From: Acetobacter tropicalis
Lineage (GTDB): Bacteria > Pseudomonadota > Alphaproteobacteria > Acetobacterales > Acetobacteraceae
Length of the DNA stretch: 64,000 nucleotides
Reading direction: 5' to 3'
Assembly (NCBI RefSeq): GCF_001580915.1
Contig: NZ_LHZQ01000210.1
Location: 1-64,000 of the forward strand
Position 1 is the first letter of the stretch; each line of letters begins with the position of its first letter. Positions 54,909-63,847 of the stretch are shown one piece after another. Under the pieces are notes generated by a model, which was not told the DNA's origin, made no database searches, and was given only the letters and a program-made list of their open reading frames with translations. Made by a program: the position numbers and the translations under genes.

Positions 54909-55223
54909 TCAGTTGGTAATATTCTGAAGAACCTGGAACCCCTCAAAAACCGGGGGACCAACTGTCAGTGGTTTGCCCTCTCCCGCATTGGCATGAGCGG
55001 CCCGAAACTGTTCGGATTTTGTCCACCCGATAAAGGCATCATAAGACGCCCAGACAGTATGAGAGGCATACAGCACATAATCCTCATACCGTGGCCCCTG
55101 AAGAAACTGAAAGCTTTCAAAACCGGGAACCGTTTTCAAAAGAACTTCACGGTCAAGCCAACGCTTTTTAAAAGCTTCCTCGTGGTCAGGATGAACCTTG
55201 AAGCGATTCATGGCGATATACAT
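54909..55223 (-). CDS. hmuQ: IsdG/HmuQ-like heme-degrading monooxygenase
   Basis: 104 residues, ABM (antibiotic biosynthesis monooxygenase) fold. The catalytic triad of IsdG-type enzymes is preserved at nearly the same positions: Asn6 in MNRFKV, Trp67 in IGWTKSEQF and His77 in AAHANAG. Segments TVPGFESFQFLQGP and YVLYASHTVW match family members beside heme transport genes. Such enzymes open the heme ring to release iron without forming biliverdin. It is the last gene of the heme operon, 13 bases after hmuV and before a strong terminator. A distinct role beside HemO in the same operon is unexplained. Confidence 0.87.
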   Translation of the reverse strand: MYIAMNRFKVHPDHEEAFKKRWLDREVLLKTVPGFESFQFLQGPRYEDYVLYASHTVWASYDAFIGWTKSEQFRAAHANAGEGKPLTVGPPVFEGFQVLQNITN

Positions 55224-55236
55224 ATGCTTTCCTTTT

Positions 55237-56055
55237 TCATGTCCTTAAAGATGAACGTTCCATCAGATCGTGCGGTATGATAAACGGCCGACCTGTGCCA
55301 ACGTGAGTCACATAATTGCGTGACTGCACTCCAAACACCTCTGCCAGAAGATGGGTGTTTAGAACTTCCACCGGCTTACCCTGCGCATGCAACCGCCCTC
55401 TAGACAAGACTGCAATGGTATCAGCACAGGCTGCCGCCCAGTTAAGATCATGCAACACCAGCACAACGCTCCCGCCCTGTGCAGCGTACGCAAGCACACA
55501 CTCCATGATCAATTTCTGGTGGGCCAGATCCTGCGCGGCTAGAGGTTCATCCAGCAACAGAATGCCAGCGCCCCGACTCTCCACCCCACCGTGCAACTGA
55601 GCCACCACGCGCGCCAGATGCGCCCGTTGCCGCTCTCCTCCGGAAAGGGTAGTGCTATCCCGCTCCCCAAAATCAGCCAAACCCACGCGGTCGAGAACCG
55701 ATTCTATAATCTCATTTTTCTTTTTTCGGACAATATGTTTCCCAGTATAGGTTAACCCCATACTCACCAGATCCTGCACAGAAAAACGTGCTGTTGTTGT
55801 GCACTCCTGCGCCAGAAGCGCACGGTGCTGAGCAAGTTCCATGCCGCTGAATTCTGCCATATTGCGACCACCAAGCCACACGGTGCCAGATGTGGGCTGT
55901 ATGGAGCCACTCATTACCCGCAACAGCGTACTTTTCCCGGCACCATTTGGGCCAATAATTGCAAGAATTTCTCCAGGCTTTACGGAAAGATAAAGCGATT
56001 CCAGAAGGGTTTTATTCTGACGAACAACACAACACTCCTCAAGGCGCAGCTTCAT
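55237..56055 (-). CDS. hmuV: Heme ABC transporter ATP-binding protein HmuV
   Basis: 272 residues. The P-loop is GPNGAGKST (35-43), the ABC signature is TLSGGERQRAHLARVVA, Walker B is ILLLDEPLAAQD and the H-loop is LVLHDLNWAAACAD. The VQSRNYVTHVGTGRPFIIP end is common in HmuV. It drives heme import with HmuU. Its start overlaps the hmuU stop by four bases, so the two are coupled. Confidence 0.93.
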   Translation of the reverse strand: MKLRLEECCVVRQNKTLLESLYLSVKPGEILAIIGPNGAGKSTLLRVMSGSIQPTSGTVWLGGRNMAEFSGMELAQHRALLAQECTTTARFSVQDLVSMGLTYTGKHIVRKKKNEIIESVLDRVGLADFGERDSTTLSGGERQRAHLARVVAQLHGGVESRGAGILLLDEPLAAQDLAHQKLIMECVLAYAAQGGSVVLVLHDLNWAAACADTIAVLSRGRLHAQGKPVEVLNTHLLAEVFGVQSRNYVTHVGTGRPFIIPHDLMERSSLRT

Positions 56056-57062
56056 GACACACTGCTCCCTTTATGGGTGCGCACCAATAACCAGACAAAA
56101 ACCGGCGCGCCCAATATGGCTGTGATAATCCCTACCGGCACTTCTGCTGGCGCGGCCACAATACGCGCAAGCGAATCTGACATCACCAGAAGCATGGCAC
56201 CCAAAAGAACACTGCCGGGTAAAACCCACCTGTAATCGGGCCCTGTGACCAACCTGACAAGATGTGGCACCACCACGCCAATAAACCCTATGGACCCAAC
56301 CATGGAAACCGAGGCCCCCACAGAAGCCGCACAGGCCACCATGGCAAGTTGCTTGGTACGTTCAACCGGAAACCCCATCAAACTGGCATCAGCCTCCCCC
56401 AGCAGCAAGGCGTTCAATGGCTGCGCCAGACCGACTGTGCAAAGCAGGGAAACTGCAAAAAAAGGAAGAACAAGCAGAACACGTGACCAATTAACCCCCA
56501 CCAGGCTGCCCATGGTCCAGAACGTGATATCTCTCAAAGCCTGATCCGTTGCACGAAACACCAATATACCTGTTAGCGCACCACAGAACGCAGAAAATGC
56601 CACACCAGCCAACAGAATAGTGCTGATAGATGTTTCTCCCTGCCGCCTGGCAAAGAGATAGAGTAACGCAGTTGCGCCAAATCCACCCCCCATGCCACCA
56701 AGTGGGAGGCTCCACGCTCCATATGCGGGCGGAAGAAACTCTGGCACGCCACATACAATCAAAACGGATGTTACAAGCCCTGCACCGGAGGAAACACCTA
56801 TCAGACTTGGGTCTGCCAGAGGGTTACGGAACAACCCTTGCATGATGGCACCCGCTCCCCCCAGGGCCGCGCCAGCCAGAACTCCCATTGCAACACGCGG
56901 CGCACGGATAAAGAGCACAACCTCCCGGTTAAGGGCCTGGTGCGCCTGAGAGGACACAAGCGCCCAGAGATTGATGTGTGTTGCGCCAATATTCAGAGAA
57001 AATAAAATTGAGATCAGAAGAGATAGAAGGATAATGACCAGAAAAATAAGTTTTGTGCTCAT
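56052..57062 (-). CDS. hmuU: Heme ABC transporter permease HmuU
   Basis: 336 residues from the ATG at 57062; a TTG at 57077 overlaps the hmuT stop and is a weaker candidate. About ten transmembrane helices of the FecCD type are present, with RAPRVAMGVLAGAALGGAGAIMQGLFRNPLADPSLIGVSSGAG as the family landmark, the GxxxD-type coupling-helix region, and VGSIGFIGVVVPHLVRLVTGPDYR near the end. It forms the channel for heme delivered by HmuT. Confidence 0.93.
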   Translation of the reverse strand: MSTKLIFLVIILLSLLISILFSLNIGATHINLWALVSSQAHQALNREVVLFIRAPRVAMGVLAGAALGGAGAIMQGLFRNPLADPSLIGVSSGAGLVTSVLIVCGVPEFLPPAYGAWSLPLGGMGGGFGATALLYLFARRQGETSISTILLAGVAFSAFCGALTGILVFRATDQALRDITFWTMGSLVGVNWSRVLLVLPFFAVSLLCTVGLAQPLNALLLGEADASLMGFPVERTKQLAMVACAASVGASVSMVGSIGFIGVVVPHLVRLVTGPDYRWVLPGSVLLGAMLLVMSDSLARIVAAPAEVPVGIITAILGAPVFVWLLVRTHKGSSVS

Positions 57063-57073
57063 TCTACAAAACT

Positions 57074-58072
57074 TCAAGCAGGCTTGCGAAACATACTGAG
57101 TCTTCGGCTCAGTTCAAGGGCGACATGCGGCGTGTCAGGACCAAAGCCAAGCATGCGCCCTCCTTCCATTGGCACAAACCCTTTGCTTTGTCCGGCAGGT
57201 GTTTGCTGAAACGCCACAGACCCCAACAGTTCAGACTGTATCCGGGACGCACTTTGTGCCATCAGCAGCACCACCTGCGGTGCCATAGGAATAAGGGCTT
57301 CATCATTCAGCATCTTGTAACCATGCATACTGCCGGCAGCATTTACACATCCTGTCAATTTTATCATGCTATCTGCAGCGGTTCCAGTTCCTGCCACCAT
57401 GGGTCTTCCATTTTGCATACTCATGACAAAAAGGACTTTGAGTGGAGGAGTGGGCAAAGCCCGGCGCCACTGCGCCAAAGCATCAAATCCCTCGCTTATG
57501 GTCTGACACAACGCATCACCTTCTTTCGGGCTGTTTATGATCGTGGCCAAAAAGCGTGTTCTATTCAGTATTGTTTCTGGCGTAGGCGTGGAATCCACCA
57601 TAACGACTGGCACAGATGAGGCCATAAGCTGCTCAATAGCTGTGGGAGGCCCGGCATCATTCAAGCTCAACACAAGATCTGGCTGAAGGGAGAGAACACC
57701 TTCGGCTGAAACTGTCCTCATATACCCAAGAGATTTCTTTTTCTGTAAAGCCTCAATCGGCCATGTACTGGTGGTATCCACAGCCACAATCCGGTCCTGC
57801 GCGCCCAGTGCATAAAGGGTTTCTGTAATGGCACCACCAATGCAGGCAATACGCTGCGGTGTACCCACGACAACATGCCTGCCCCGGCAATCTGTTATGT
57901 CTCTTTGTGCCATTTCACCGGATGAATGTGCGCTGGCTGCCGCTCCGCCAAAAGCAGCAGCCAGCCCCGCCCCCATCCCCACCATCATCATACGGCGCGA
58001 GACAGAGTAGCTGGTCACCTTTCCCTTTTCAGAGAAAGATGTTCTGTAAAAAGGTTTCTTCAGAAGAACCAT
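57074..58072 (-). CDS. hmuT: Heme ABC transporter periplasmic binding protein HmuT
   Basis: 332 residues. The N-terminus has SRRMMMVGMGAGLAAAFGG, a possible twin-arginine signal, ending near AAASAHSS. The FecB/HmuT domain shows RIACIGGAITETLYALGAQDRIVAVDTTSTWP, the PDLVLSLNDAGPP segment and FVMSMQNGRPMVAGTGTAADSMIKL. HmuT binds heme in the periplasm; the usual axial Tyr is probably within the first third. It lies four bases downstream of hemO and 11 upstream of hmuU. Confidence 0.9.
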   Translation of the reverse strand: MVLLKKPFYRTSFSEKGKVTSYSVSRRMMMVGMGAGLAAAFGGAAASAHSSGEMAQRDITDCRGRHVVVGTPQRIACIGGAITETLYALGAQDRIVAVDTTSTWPIEALQKKKSLGYMRTVSAEGVLSLQPDLVLSLNDAGPPTAIEQLMASSVPVVMVDSTPTPETILNRTRFLATIINSPKEGDALCQTISEGFDALAQWRRALPTPPLKVLFVMSMQNGRPMVAGTGTAADSMIKLTGCVNAAGSMHGYKMLNDEALIPMAPQVVLLMAQSASRIQSELLGSVAFQQTPAGQSKGFVPMEGGRMLGFGPDTPHVALELSRRLSMFRKPA

Positions 58073-58076
58073 AACC

Positions 58077-58661
58077 TTACGCCGCCTGAAGATAAGGTTC
58101 GCATCGCTCCAGATACTGTGTCACACGCTCAAACGCTGTACCAGCATGGCGCACACAGACAGATGTATCCAGATTGGCATGATCAATAGCGGCCTTGAAA
58201 CTCTGCCACGCATGCGCCCTCCCCTGCGCATCCGGAGCAAAATGTCTGGCACCAAAATTCACGGTAAGGCCCATATCCTGAACACGTTTTGCCAGAACAG
58301 CCGCCCCCAGCTTTGATCCTTCCGCAACATATAACCACCCGATAGCCGCAGAAACACTCCCGGCCACAGGCGGGTTACGCCGCACCATCGGGTAAGGCAC
58401 ACACAGGTCCTGCATATCCTGTTCAATAAGCGCAAGGCGGTTTCTGGACGCTATGTCCGGCACAAGGGCAGCGACATCCGCCCTTGCGTAAAGATCCGCT
58501 ATATCGCGATGAAAAAGATACTGTACCGCCAGAAAAACCGTATAGCGTTCATGGCTTGAAAACAGGTTGAGAGCCGTCATGCGGTGATCAAGCCGCTCAT
58601 GCGCTGCGTGTGTACACTGCCTGAGCACGCTGATCAGACCAGCTTGTGTGTGCAACGTCAT
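58077..58661 (-). CDS. hemO: Heme oxygenase (HemO/BphO type)
   Basis: 194 residues from the ATG at 58661, preceded by AAAGGGGGG; a start at 58718 would add 19 residues in the promoter region. Helix I has THAAHERLD, giving a likely proximal His21. The distal helix is seen in AIGWLYVAEGSKLGAAVLAKRV. The enzyme opens heme to biliverdin, CO and iron. It is the first gene of hemO-hmuT-hmuU-hmuV-hmuQ, which is transcribed away from the heme receptor gene. Confidence 0.88.
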   Translation of the reverse strand: MTLHTQAGLISVLRQCTHAAHERLDHRMTALNLFSSHERYTVFLAVQYLFHRDIADLYARADVAALVPDIASRNRLALIEQDMQDLCVPYPMVRRNPPVAGSVSAAIGWLYVAEGSKLGAAVLAKRVQDMGLTVNFGARHFAPDAQGRAHAWQSFKAAIDHANLDTSVCVRHAGTAFERVTQYLERCEPYLQAA

Positions 58662-58766
58662 GTGCCCCCCCTTTGCGGTGTTTTTATACGGATGGTTTGG
58701 CGCCGGACCTGTGAACATATGCCCCCCATACCCGCACTATGTCCGGCGCCTGCCCGATTCTATATC

Positions 58767-58785
58767 GCAAATGATAATCATATGC
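58767..58785. promoter_or_regulatory. Candidate Fur box (hemO side)
   Basis: GCAAATGATAATCATATGC matches the 19-base Fur consensus at 14 positions and holds the perfect inverted core ATGATAATCAT. It lies 106 bases before hemO and 68 before the receptor gene. Confidence 0.65.
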
Positions 58786-58823
58786 AACTAGATTGACAAA
58801 GAATTCTTCCACCCTCTATTTTT

Positions 58824-58842
58824 GCGAATAATTCTTATTATC
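58824..58842. promoter_or_regulatory. Second candidate Fur box (receptor side)
   Basis: GCGAATAATTCTTATTATC matches the Fur consensus at 13 of 19 positions, directly before the Shine-Dalgarno region of the TonB receptor. Confidence 0.5.
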
Positions 58843-58852
58843 GGAGTCGCTC

Positions 58853-61159
58853 ATGACCATTCGCGCGCCAGGAGCATTCTGGCCTCCTCTTCTAATGGCT
58901 TCGACTATCCTTTCCATCCCTGCTATAAATGCTCACGCAGCAGAACATTCTTCCGTTTCCGCTACTCCGGCAGAAACGCAACAGGCCACCCCCACACAAA
59001 CGCCTTACAAAGCATCCCCACAAAAAAGCACTGTGATATTGCGGCCTGTACGGGTGCGCGGCAAAGCTGACATTATTGAGTCAATGAAAATTGATCCGGA
59101 TGCAGATTACAGCGCAACCGGAAAACCACGTGTTCTGACAACCACAACAACCATGAAAACGTTCCAGGAACGCATGGTTGATAATTTATCCGACTATGCG
59201 CGGCGCGTAGATGCCGCAGTAAACTACAATGCCAGCAACTTCAGCATCAACATGCGCGGACTGGACCAGAACAGGCTCCTGACTACCATTGATGGTGTCA
59301 GAACCGTATGGGCCAATGATGGCGCACGCGGCGTGGAAGGCGGGGTTGCTGCATTTGACTTCAACTCACTTGGCGCAATGGATATTGTCAAAAGTGCTGA
59401 TTCCAGCTTCTTCGGCACAGGGTCTCTTGGGGGAGTGGTTGCCCTCCGCACACTGGACCCGGAAGATATTCTAAAAAAGGGCAAGACTTTTGGTGGCTTG
59501 TCTAAACTGACATATGATGGATCCAGCGAGAGTGCCTACCTTAATCAGGCTCTGGCTGGCCGATATAAGAATACCGTATTTCTGGTTCAGGGCGGCTACC
59601 AGAATGGTAGTGAAATCTGGAACATGGGCAAAACAAGTGGAAGTGGCACAACCCGTTCCAAAAAGAACCCGCAATCTTATGAGCAAGGAAATTTCCTTGG
59701 TAAAATCCGCCACTATTTTGCAGGCGGGCACAGAGTTGGCCTGACAGGCGAGTGGTTTGACCGCAATTCTGATGAAAATACACTCACCAGTGTTGGGTCC
59801 ACCTACAGCCATTACCGCACGCGCGAAGAAAACAAACGCTCCCGTGTATCCGCCAATTATGACTATAAAACCCCCAGCCCGACGGCTTTGTTCAGCGAAG
59901 GCCACTTTCTGGCCTACTGGCAACAGATGAACATGATTACAAATACTTCGTCCAACAGGCTGGCGGCCCCACGCGGGGAATATGACCGGAATTCAGATCT
60001 TTCCGTGCAGTCCTACGGGGTAACAGGCTCTGCCACTGCCAATCTTTTCACCGGCCCGGTACACCACGCCCTTACCTTTGGTGGGGAAGCCTATATGACA
60101 GATACCAGCCAGTATGCAGCCGGAAGAGATAATTGCTCCCCCGCCATTTTCTCCTGCAACTTCCTGCATGTGAACCAGTCTGACATGCCACGGGTTCATG
60201 GAAATGATCTAGGAGCCATTGTACAGGACCGCATGGGCATAGGCCGAAATGAATGGTTTCACCTCACCCCCGGTTTCCGGTTTGATTGGTATGAACGCAA
60301 CCCGCAGGCAACGGCCTCCTACACGTCCAATGCCGCATATATGGGCGAGCCTGGCCGCTCTAGCGGCTCCCGTTTCTCACCAAAGGTTCTGGCAGAAGCA
60401 AAAATCTTACGGAATCTGACCTTATATGGCCAGTATTCGGAAGCCTTCCGCGCCCCCTCCGCTACAGAACTTTATCTTACCTATGGCGGTAACGGCAGTT
60501 ACGTAAATATTGGCAATGCCAACCTTAAACCTGAAACCAGCCGAGGGTGGGAAGTAGGCGCGCGGTATGGAAATTCTGACAAAGGTGCTACTATTTCTTT
60601 CTATGATAACTACTACCATAATTTTATTGATACCATTACCACCACATCAGCCGCTGCGGGGATTGGCGGGTATTATCCCATGGGCGTATTTGAATATGCC
60701 AACCGCCAGCATGTACGGATTTACGGTGTAGAAGCCAGCGCCCACTGGACATTTGACACACATTGGCAGGCCTGGACCTCTCTTTCCTATGCAAATGGCC
60801 GGGATACTGATGAGAACGTACACCTCAACTCCGTTGCCCCTTTTCGTGGCATTATCGGGTTTGGCTACAAACAGACCAACTGGGGGGCCAGCCTGTCCAG
60901 CACCTTTGCGGCTGCGCGTGACAAGGTACAGGACCCAACCTCCAGCAAGAATAAAACACCCGGTTATGTCCTCTTTGACCTGACGGGATGGTATTCTCCC
61001 TCTTTTGCAAAAAAACTGCGCTTGCAAGCGGGTATGTACAACGTTTTCAACAAAACCTATTATAATGCACTTGATATTCCAGACAGTTCTTCCCTGCCCA
61101 AAACCTATTACACACAGCCTGGCAGAACCTTCAAAGTGACTGCCCTGATCTCCTTCTGA
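58853..61159 (+). CDS. TonB-dependent heme/hemoglobin receptor
   Basis: 768 residues. A signal peptide (1-29, ending AHAAEH) and a short linker precede the plug (about 95-215, INMRGLDQNRLLTTIDGVRT; IVKSADSSFFGTGSLGGVVALRTL) and the barrel, ending KVTALISF. The heme-receptor landmark FRAPSATELYL is present, followed by NANLKPETS where NPNL is usual. No His lies between the two elements, unlike many HmuR/HemR proteins. It diverges from the heme import operon across two Fur-like sites. Heme or hemoproteins are the likely ligand by context. Confidence 0.9.
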   Translation: MTIRAPGAFWPPLLMASTILSIPAINAHAAEHSSVSATPAETQQATPTQTPYKASPQKSTVILRPVRVRGKADIIESMKIDPDADYSATGKPRVLTTTTTMKTFQERMVDNLSDYARRVDAAVNYNASNFSINMRGLDQNRLLTTIDGVRTVWANDGARGVEGGVAAFDFNSLGAMDIVKSADSSFFGTGSLGGVVALRTLDPEDILKKGKTFGGLSKLTYDGSSESAYLNQALAGRYKNTVFLVQGGYQNGSEIWNMGKTSGSGTTRSKKNPQSYEQGNFLGKIRHYFAGGHRVGLTGEWFDRNSDENTLTSVGSTYSHYRTREENKRSRVSANYDYKTPSPTALFSEGHFLAYWQQMNMITNTSSNRLAAPRGEYDRNSDLSVQSYGVTGSATANLFTGPVHHALTFGGEAYMTDTSQYAAGRDNCSPAIFSCNFLHVNQSDMPRVHGNDLGAIVQDRMGIGRNEWFHLTPGFRFDWYERNPQATASYTSNAAYMGEPGRSSGSRFSPKVLAEAKILRNLTLYGQYSEAFRAPSATELYLTYGGNGSYVNIGNANLKPETSRGWEVGARYGNSDKGATISFYDNYYHNFIDTITTTSAAAGIGGYYPMGVFEYANRQHVRIYGVEASAHWTFDTHWQAWTSLSYANGRDTDENVHLNSVAPFRGIIGFGYKQTNWGASLSSTFAAARDKVQDPTSSKNKTPGYVLFDLTGWYSPSFAKKLRLQAGMYNVFNKTYYNALDIPDSSSLPKTYYTQPGRTFKVTALISF

Positions 61160-61185
61160 TCCTGTTTTCAGAACTGCCGAATGAA

Positions 61186-61215
61186 TGAGTGCAGGGTGCC
61201 CACCCCGCACTCATC
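61186..61215 (+). terminator. Hairpin terminator after the heme receptor
   Basis: ATGAGTGCAGGGTG (61186-61199) pairs with CACCCCGCACTCAT (61202-61215) with one mismatch; CTTGTTTG follows. Confidence 0.65.
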
Positions 61216-61816
61216 TTGTTTGTCTGCTTCCCTTACGCATGGCCAACATTTTGCACGCGCCTCAAAGGCACAGGGCGCGACGAGTGTAACAGCAGCCTTA
61301 TTTTCTAGGAATACCCAACTCCCGGCCAGACCACGGGTTCTTGTTAAAAAGCCAGAGGCCTCACTCTATTCTGGACCACTCTCTGCCGCTCTTCTCATGG
61401 TGTTTGTGGTAAGCCCGTGGCAAGGAACCGCTGCCATGCCTCAGGCCTGGAGTTTCTTGAAACCGCAAAAAACAGCCATTTTCGCCACATTATTCTTGTT
61501 ACAACAAAACTTATTGCATTGTGCGAACAGGCATGACAGAACGGCCAGCTCCTTCACGTTATTGTTCCTTTGGTGAGCGCCCAGAGCCAATGTCACTCCC
61601 GGCCTGTTCTTTGCAGCCTCCTCATCCTGCCTTGGTCTGTACACAGGATTTGAGTTTCACGAGAGTGATATCTCTGCGATGCTCTTCAGAACCACACCCT
61701 ATTCTATTCATTTAAGACACGTAAACTGACCCCTTCTTTCGCTCTCCTTATCCATTATCCCTGTCCTTGCAGCCCTCACCGCCCCCTCTCTGCCCCAGAA
61801 CTGACTGCCCCGCCCG
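61216..61816. other. Intergenic region, heme receptor / FUSC transporter
   Basis: About 600 bases with only short overlapping frames of shadow-like composition (Pro/Ser/Cys-rich). No promoter pair or gene remnant was recognised. Confidence 0.4.
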
Positions 61817-63847
61817 ATGAAAAAAAGCCTGTCTTTTCCTCTTTCCCGCAAACACACAGTGCTGCGTGCAGTTTCCGGCAGCATCATGCCCTCCGCCCTT
61901 GCCCACTGGCTGGGAGTACGTGCCATTGCCATTGCACCCGAGCAAATTGCTATACGGGAAGGGTTACGGGCTGGCGTAGCCGTAGGGACAGTCATGATTC
62001 TGGCGCTGCATCTGGGCATGCCGCTTATGGCATGGGCCGCTTTTGCAGCGTTCTGGACGTGTCTGGTTGATCCGGGTGGCCTTCTGCGGCGTCGCCTTCA
62101 AACCATGGTTACCTTCGCTGCGGCAGGAACACTCATAACGGGGATGATCTCGGCTGCAGCCGGGTATGGTACTCTCCCCGCGTTTATTGGCCTCGGCCTG
62201 TGTTCCTTTCTGTGCGGACTGGCCCGTATGCGTGGGGCCATTGCCACGCAGATCAGCGTACTGGCAGCCATTGTTGGCGTAGTGGCCGTATGTTACCCAC
62301 AAACTCCTTTCGGAGCACTGCATCTTTCCGGTTTGTTCATCATGGGGTCCGCATGGGCCACCCTTATTTGCATGGTGGCGTGGCCTGTAGATCCCTACGC
62401 CCCTCAGCGTCAGGCATGTGCGGCCATTTTTCGGGAACAAGCCCGCATGACACGCCGCCTGCTTCAAGTTGGGATGGCCGCCAAACCGGAAAGCCTGATG
62501 CAGCAGAACACCATAAGCGCCTACCGCCGGGACATTCGCAGCCGGATTGAACAGACACGTGCAAAAATAGAAGTTCTGTCTGCCAGCGCCCTCACCAGCC
62601 ACACCCGCAAAACCCTTTTGCCGGCAGTAGAGGCCGCCGACCGTATTTTTATTGCCGTAATGGCTTTTGAACACGCCATCCTGTCTGGCTCGCCCGCCCC
62701 CACACCTCTGGCCCGCCGCACCATTCGGCTTCTTGCCTCCACCCTGCAACGCGTCTCTCGGGAAATCCTCTCGACCAAGCCCCGACCGGATGCACTGCAA
62801 CGACAAATCCGTTTCCTGATAGTCGTGAGCGAACGGGAAGATGACCTGTTTGCCAAGGGAGCCCGTTTATGCGCCACAGCCCTCACGGATCTACAAACGG
62901 CGTGGCAAAAGCCTACCCCAGCAGCACCGGAGACCCGCCCTGTTAGTGCGCCAGCCCGTGCTACCCTGCCAACACGGCTTTTCCTGCGCCATGCGGCACG
63001 CCTTTCCGTTGGCGTTATGGTAGCATATGCCATCTCCCTAAAGCTGGAGCTGTCTTATGCCTACTGGGCCATGATGGCCGTGGTGGTCGTCACGCAACCG
63101 CAGGTTAATACCACTTTGCCGCGTACCATTGAGCGCGTGGCAGGCAGTATTGCAGGGGGGCTTCTGGCCGCCATTATGGGTGTTTTGCTCCCCATGTGGA
63201 GCATTCTGCTTCTGGTGTTTCCCCTGGCAGCCGCCACTATCGCTCTGCGCAGCGTGAATTACACATTGTGTGTCATGTTCATGACCCAGTTGTTTGTGCT
63301 GGTGACAGACCTTGTCAGTCCTGCTCTGGGCTGGGATGTGGCGTTAGCACGGTCCATCAACAACATTATAGGCAGCCTGGTTGGCTTGGCCGCGTGCCTT
63401 CTACTTTGGCCGGAACGGCGCAGCCCTCCGTTACCCACACTGATTGCCGCCGCTTTTAAAGCCAACATGCAATACGCCGCTCTCGCCACAAACCCGCAAC
63501 CCGTGGACTGGCCTCATATTGAACGCGCCCGCAGAACAGCGGGCACAACCAGCACGCAGGCGGAAATCCAGTATCAACAGGCCCGTGTGGAAGGACTTCG
63601 CCGTGCGGAATACCTGAACATCAGTGCGGAAATCCTATTTCTACTCCGCAAAATGGCTGGTGCCGCCAGCGTATGGTGGCTGGAACAAACCACACCCCCT
63701 TCCGCCGTTGCCCTCCAGAGAGCAGAGCTCTACGCCAAATTGAACAAGGATCTTGCCTCTGCGCAACAAGACGGCACGCCAGAAAGTGAGGTGACATTGG
63801 AAGCTCTTCTGGCTCAGCTCCGCTGTCTGGATCTGGACGTCTTCTAG
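61817..63847 (+). CDS. FUSC-family transporter (AaeB/YccS-like)
   Basis: 676 residues. Two similar membrane blocks (about 50-190 and 395-540) each have five to six hydrophobic segments, the FUSC arrangement. The first holds IREGLRAGVAVGTVMILALHLGMPLMAWAAFAAFWTCLVDPGG. The second has RLSVGVMVAYAISLKLELSYAYWAMMAVVVVTQPQVNTTLPRT and an RTIERVAGSIAGGLLAAIMG motif. Cytoplasmic helical regions lie after each block. Relatives export aromatic acids (AaeB) or have no known cargo. Periplasmic adaptor and outer-membrane channel partners are not in the window. Confidence 0.85.
   Translation: MKKSLSFPLSRKHTVLRAVSGSIMPSALAHWLGVRAIAIAPEQIAIREGLRAGVAVGTVMILALHLGMPLMAWAAFAAFWTCLVDPGGLLRRRLQTMVTFAAAGTLITGMISAAAGYGTLPAFIGLGLCSFLCGLARMRGAIATQISVLAAIVGVVAVCYPQTPFGALHLSGLFIMGSAWATLICMVAWPVDPYAPQRQACAAIFREQARMTRRLLQVGMAAKPESLMQQNTISAYRRDIRSRIEQTRAKIEVLSASALTSHTRKTLLPAVEAADRIFIAVMAFEHAILSGSPAPTPLARRTIRLLASTLQRVSREILSTKPRPDALQRQIRFLIVVSEREDDLFAKGARLCATALTDLQTAWQKPTPAAPETRPVSAPARATLPTRLFLRHAARLSVGVMVAYAISLKLELSYAYWAMMAVVVVTQPQVNTTLPRTIERVAGSIAGGLLAAIMGVLLPMWSILLLVFPLAAATIALRSVNYTLCVMFMTQLFVLVTDLVSPALGWDVALARSINNIIGSLVGLAACLLLWPERRSPPLPTLIAAAFKANMQYAALATNPQPVDWPHIERARRTAGTTSTQAEIQYQQARVEGLRRAEYLNISAEILFLLRKMAGAASVWWLEQTTPPSAVALQRAELYAKLNKDLASAQQDGTPESEVTLEALLAQLRCLDLDVF

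Noticed and set aside
61181-61576. 131-codon frame between the heme receptor and the FUSC gene
   Set aside because: Begins inside the terminator hairpin, has low-complexity composition and no recognisable features.
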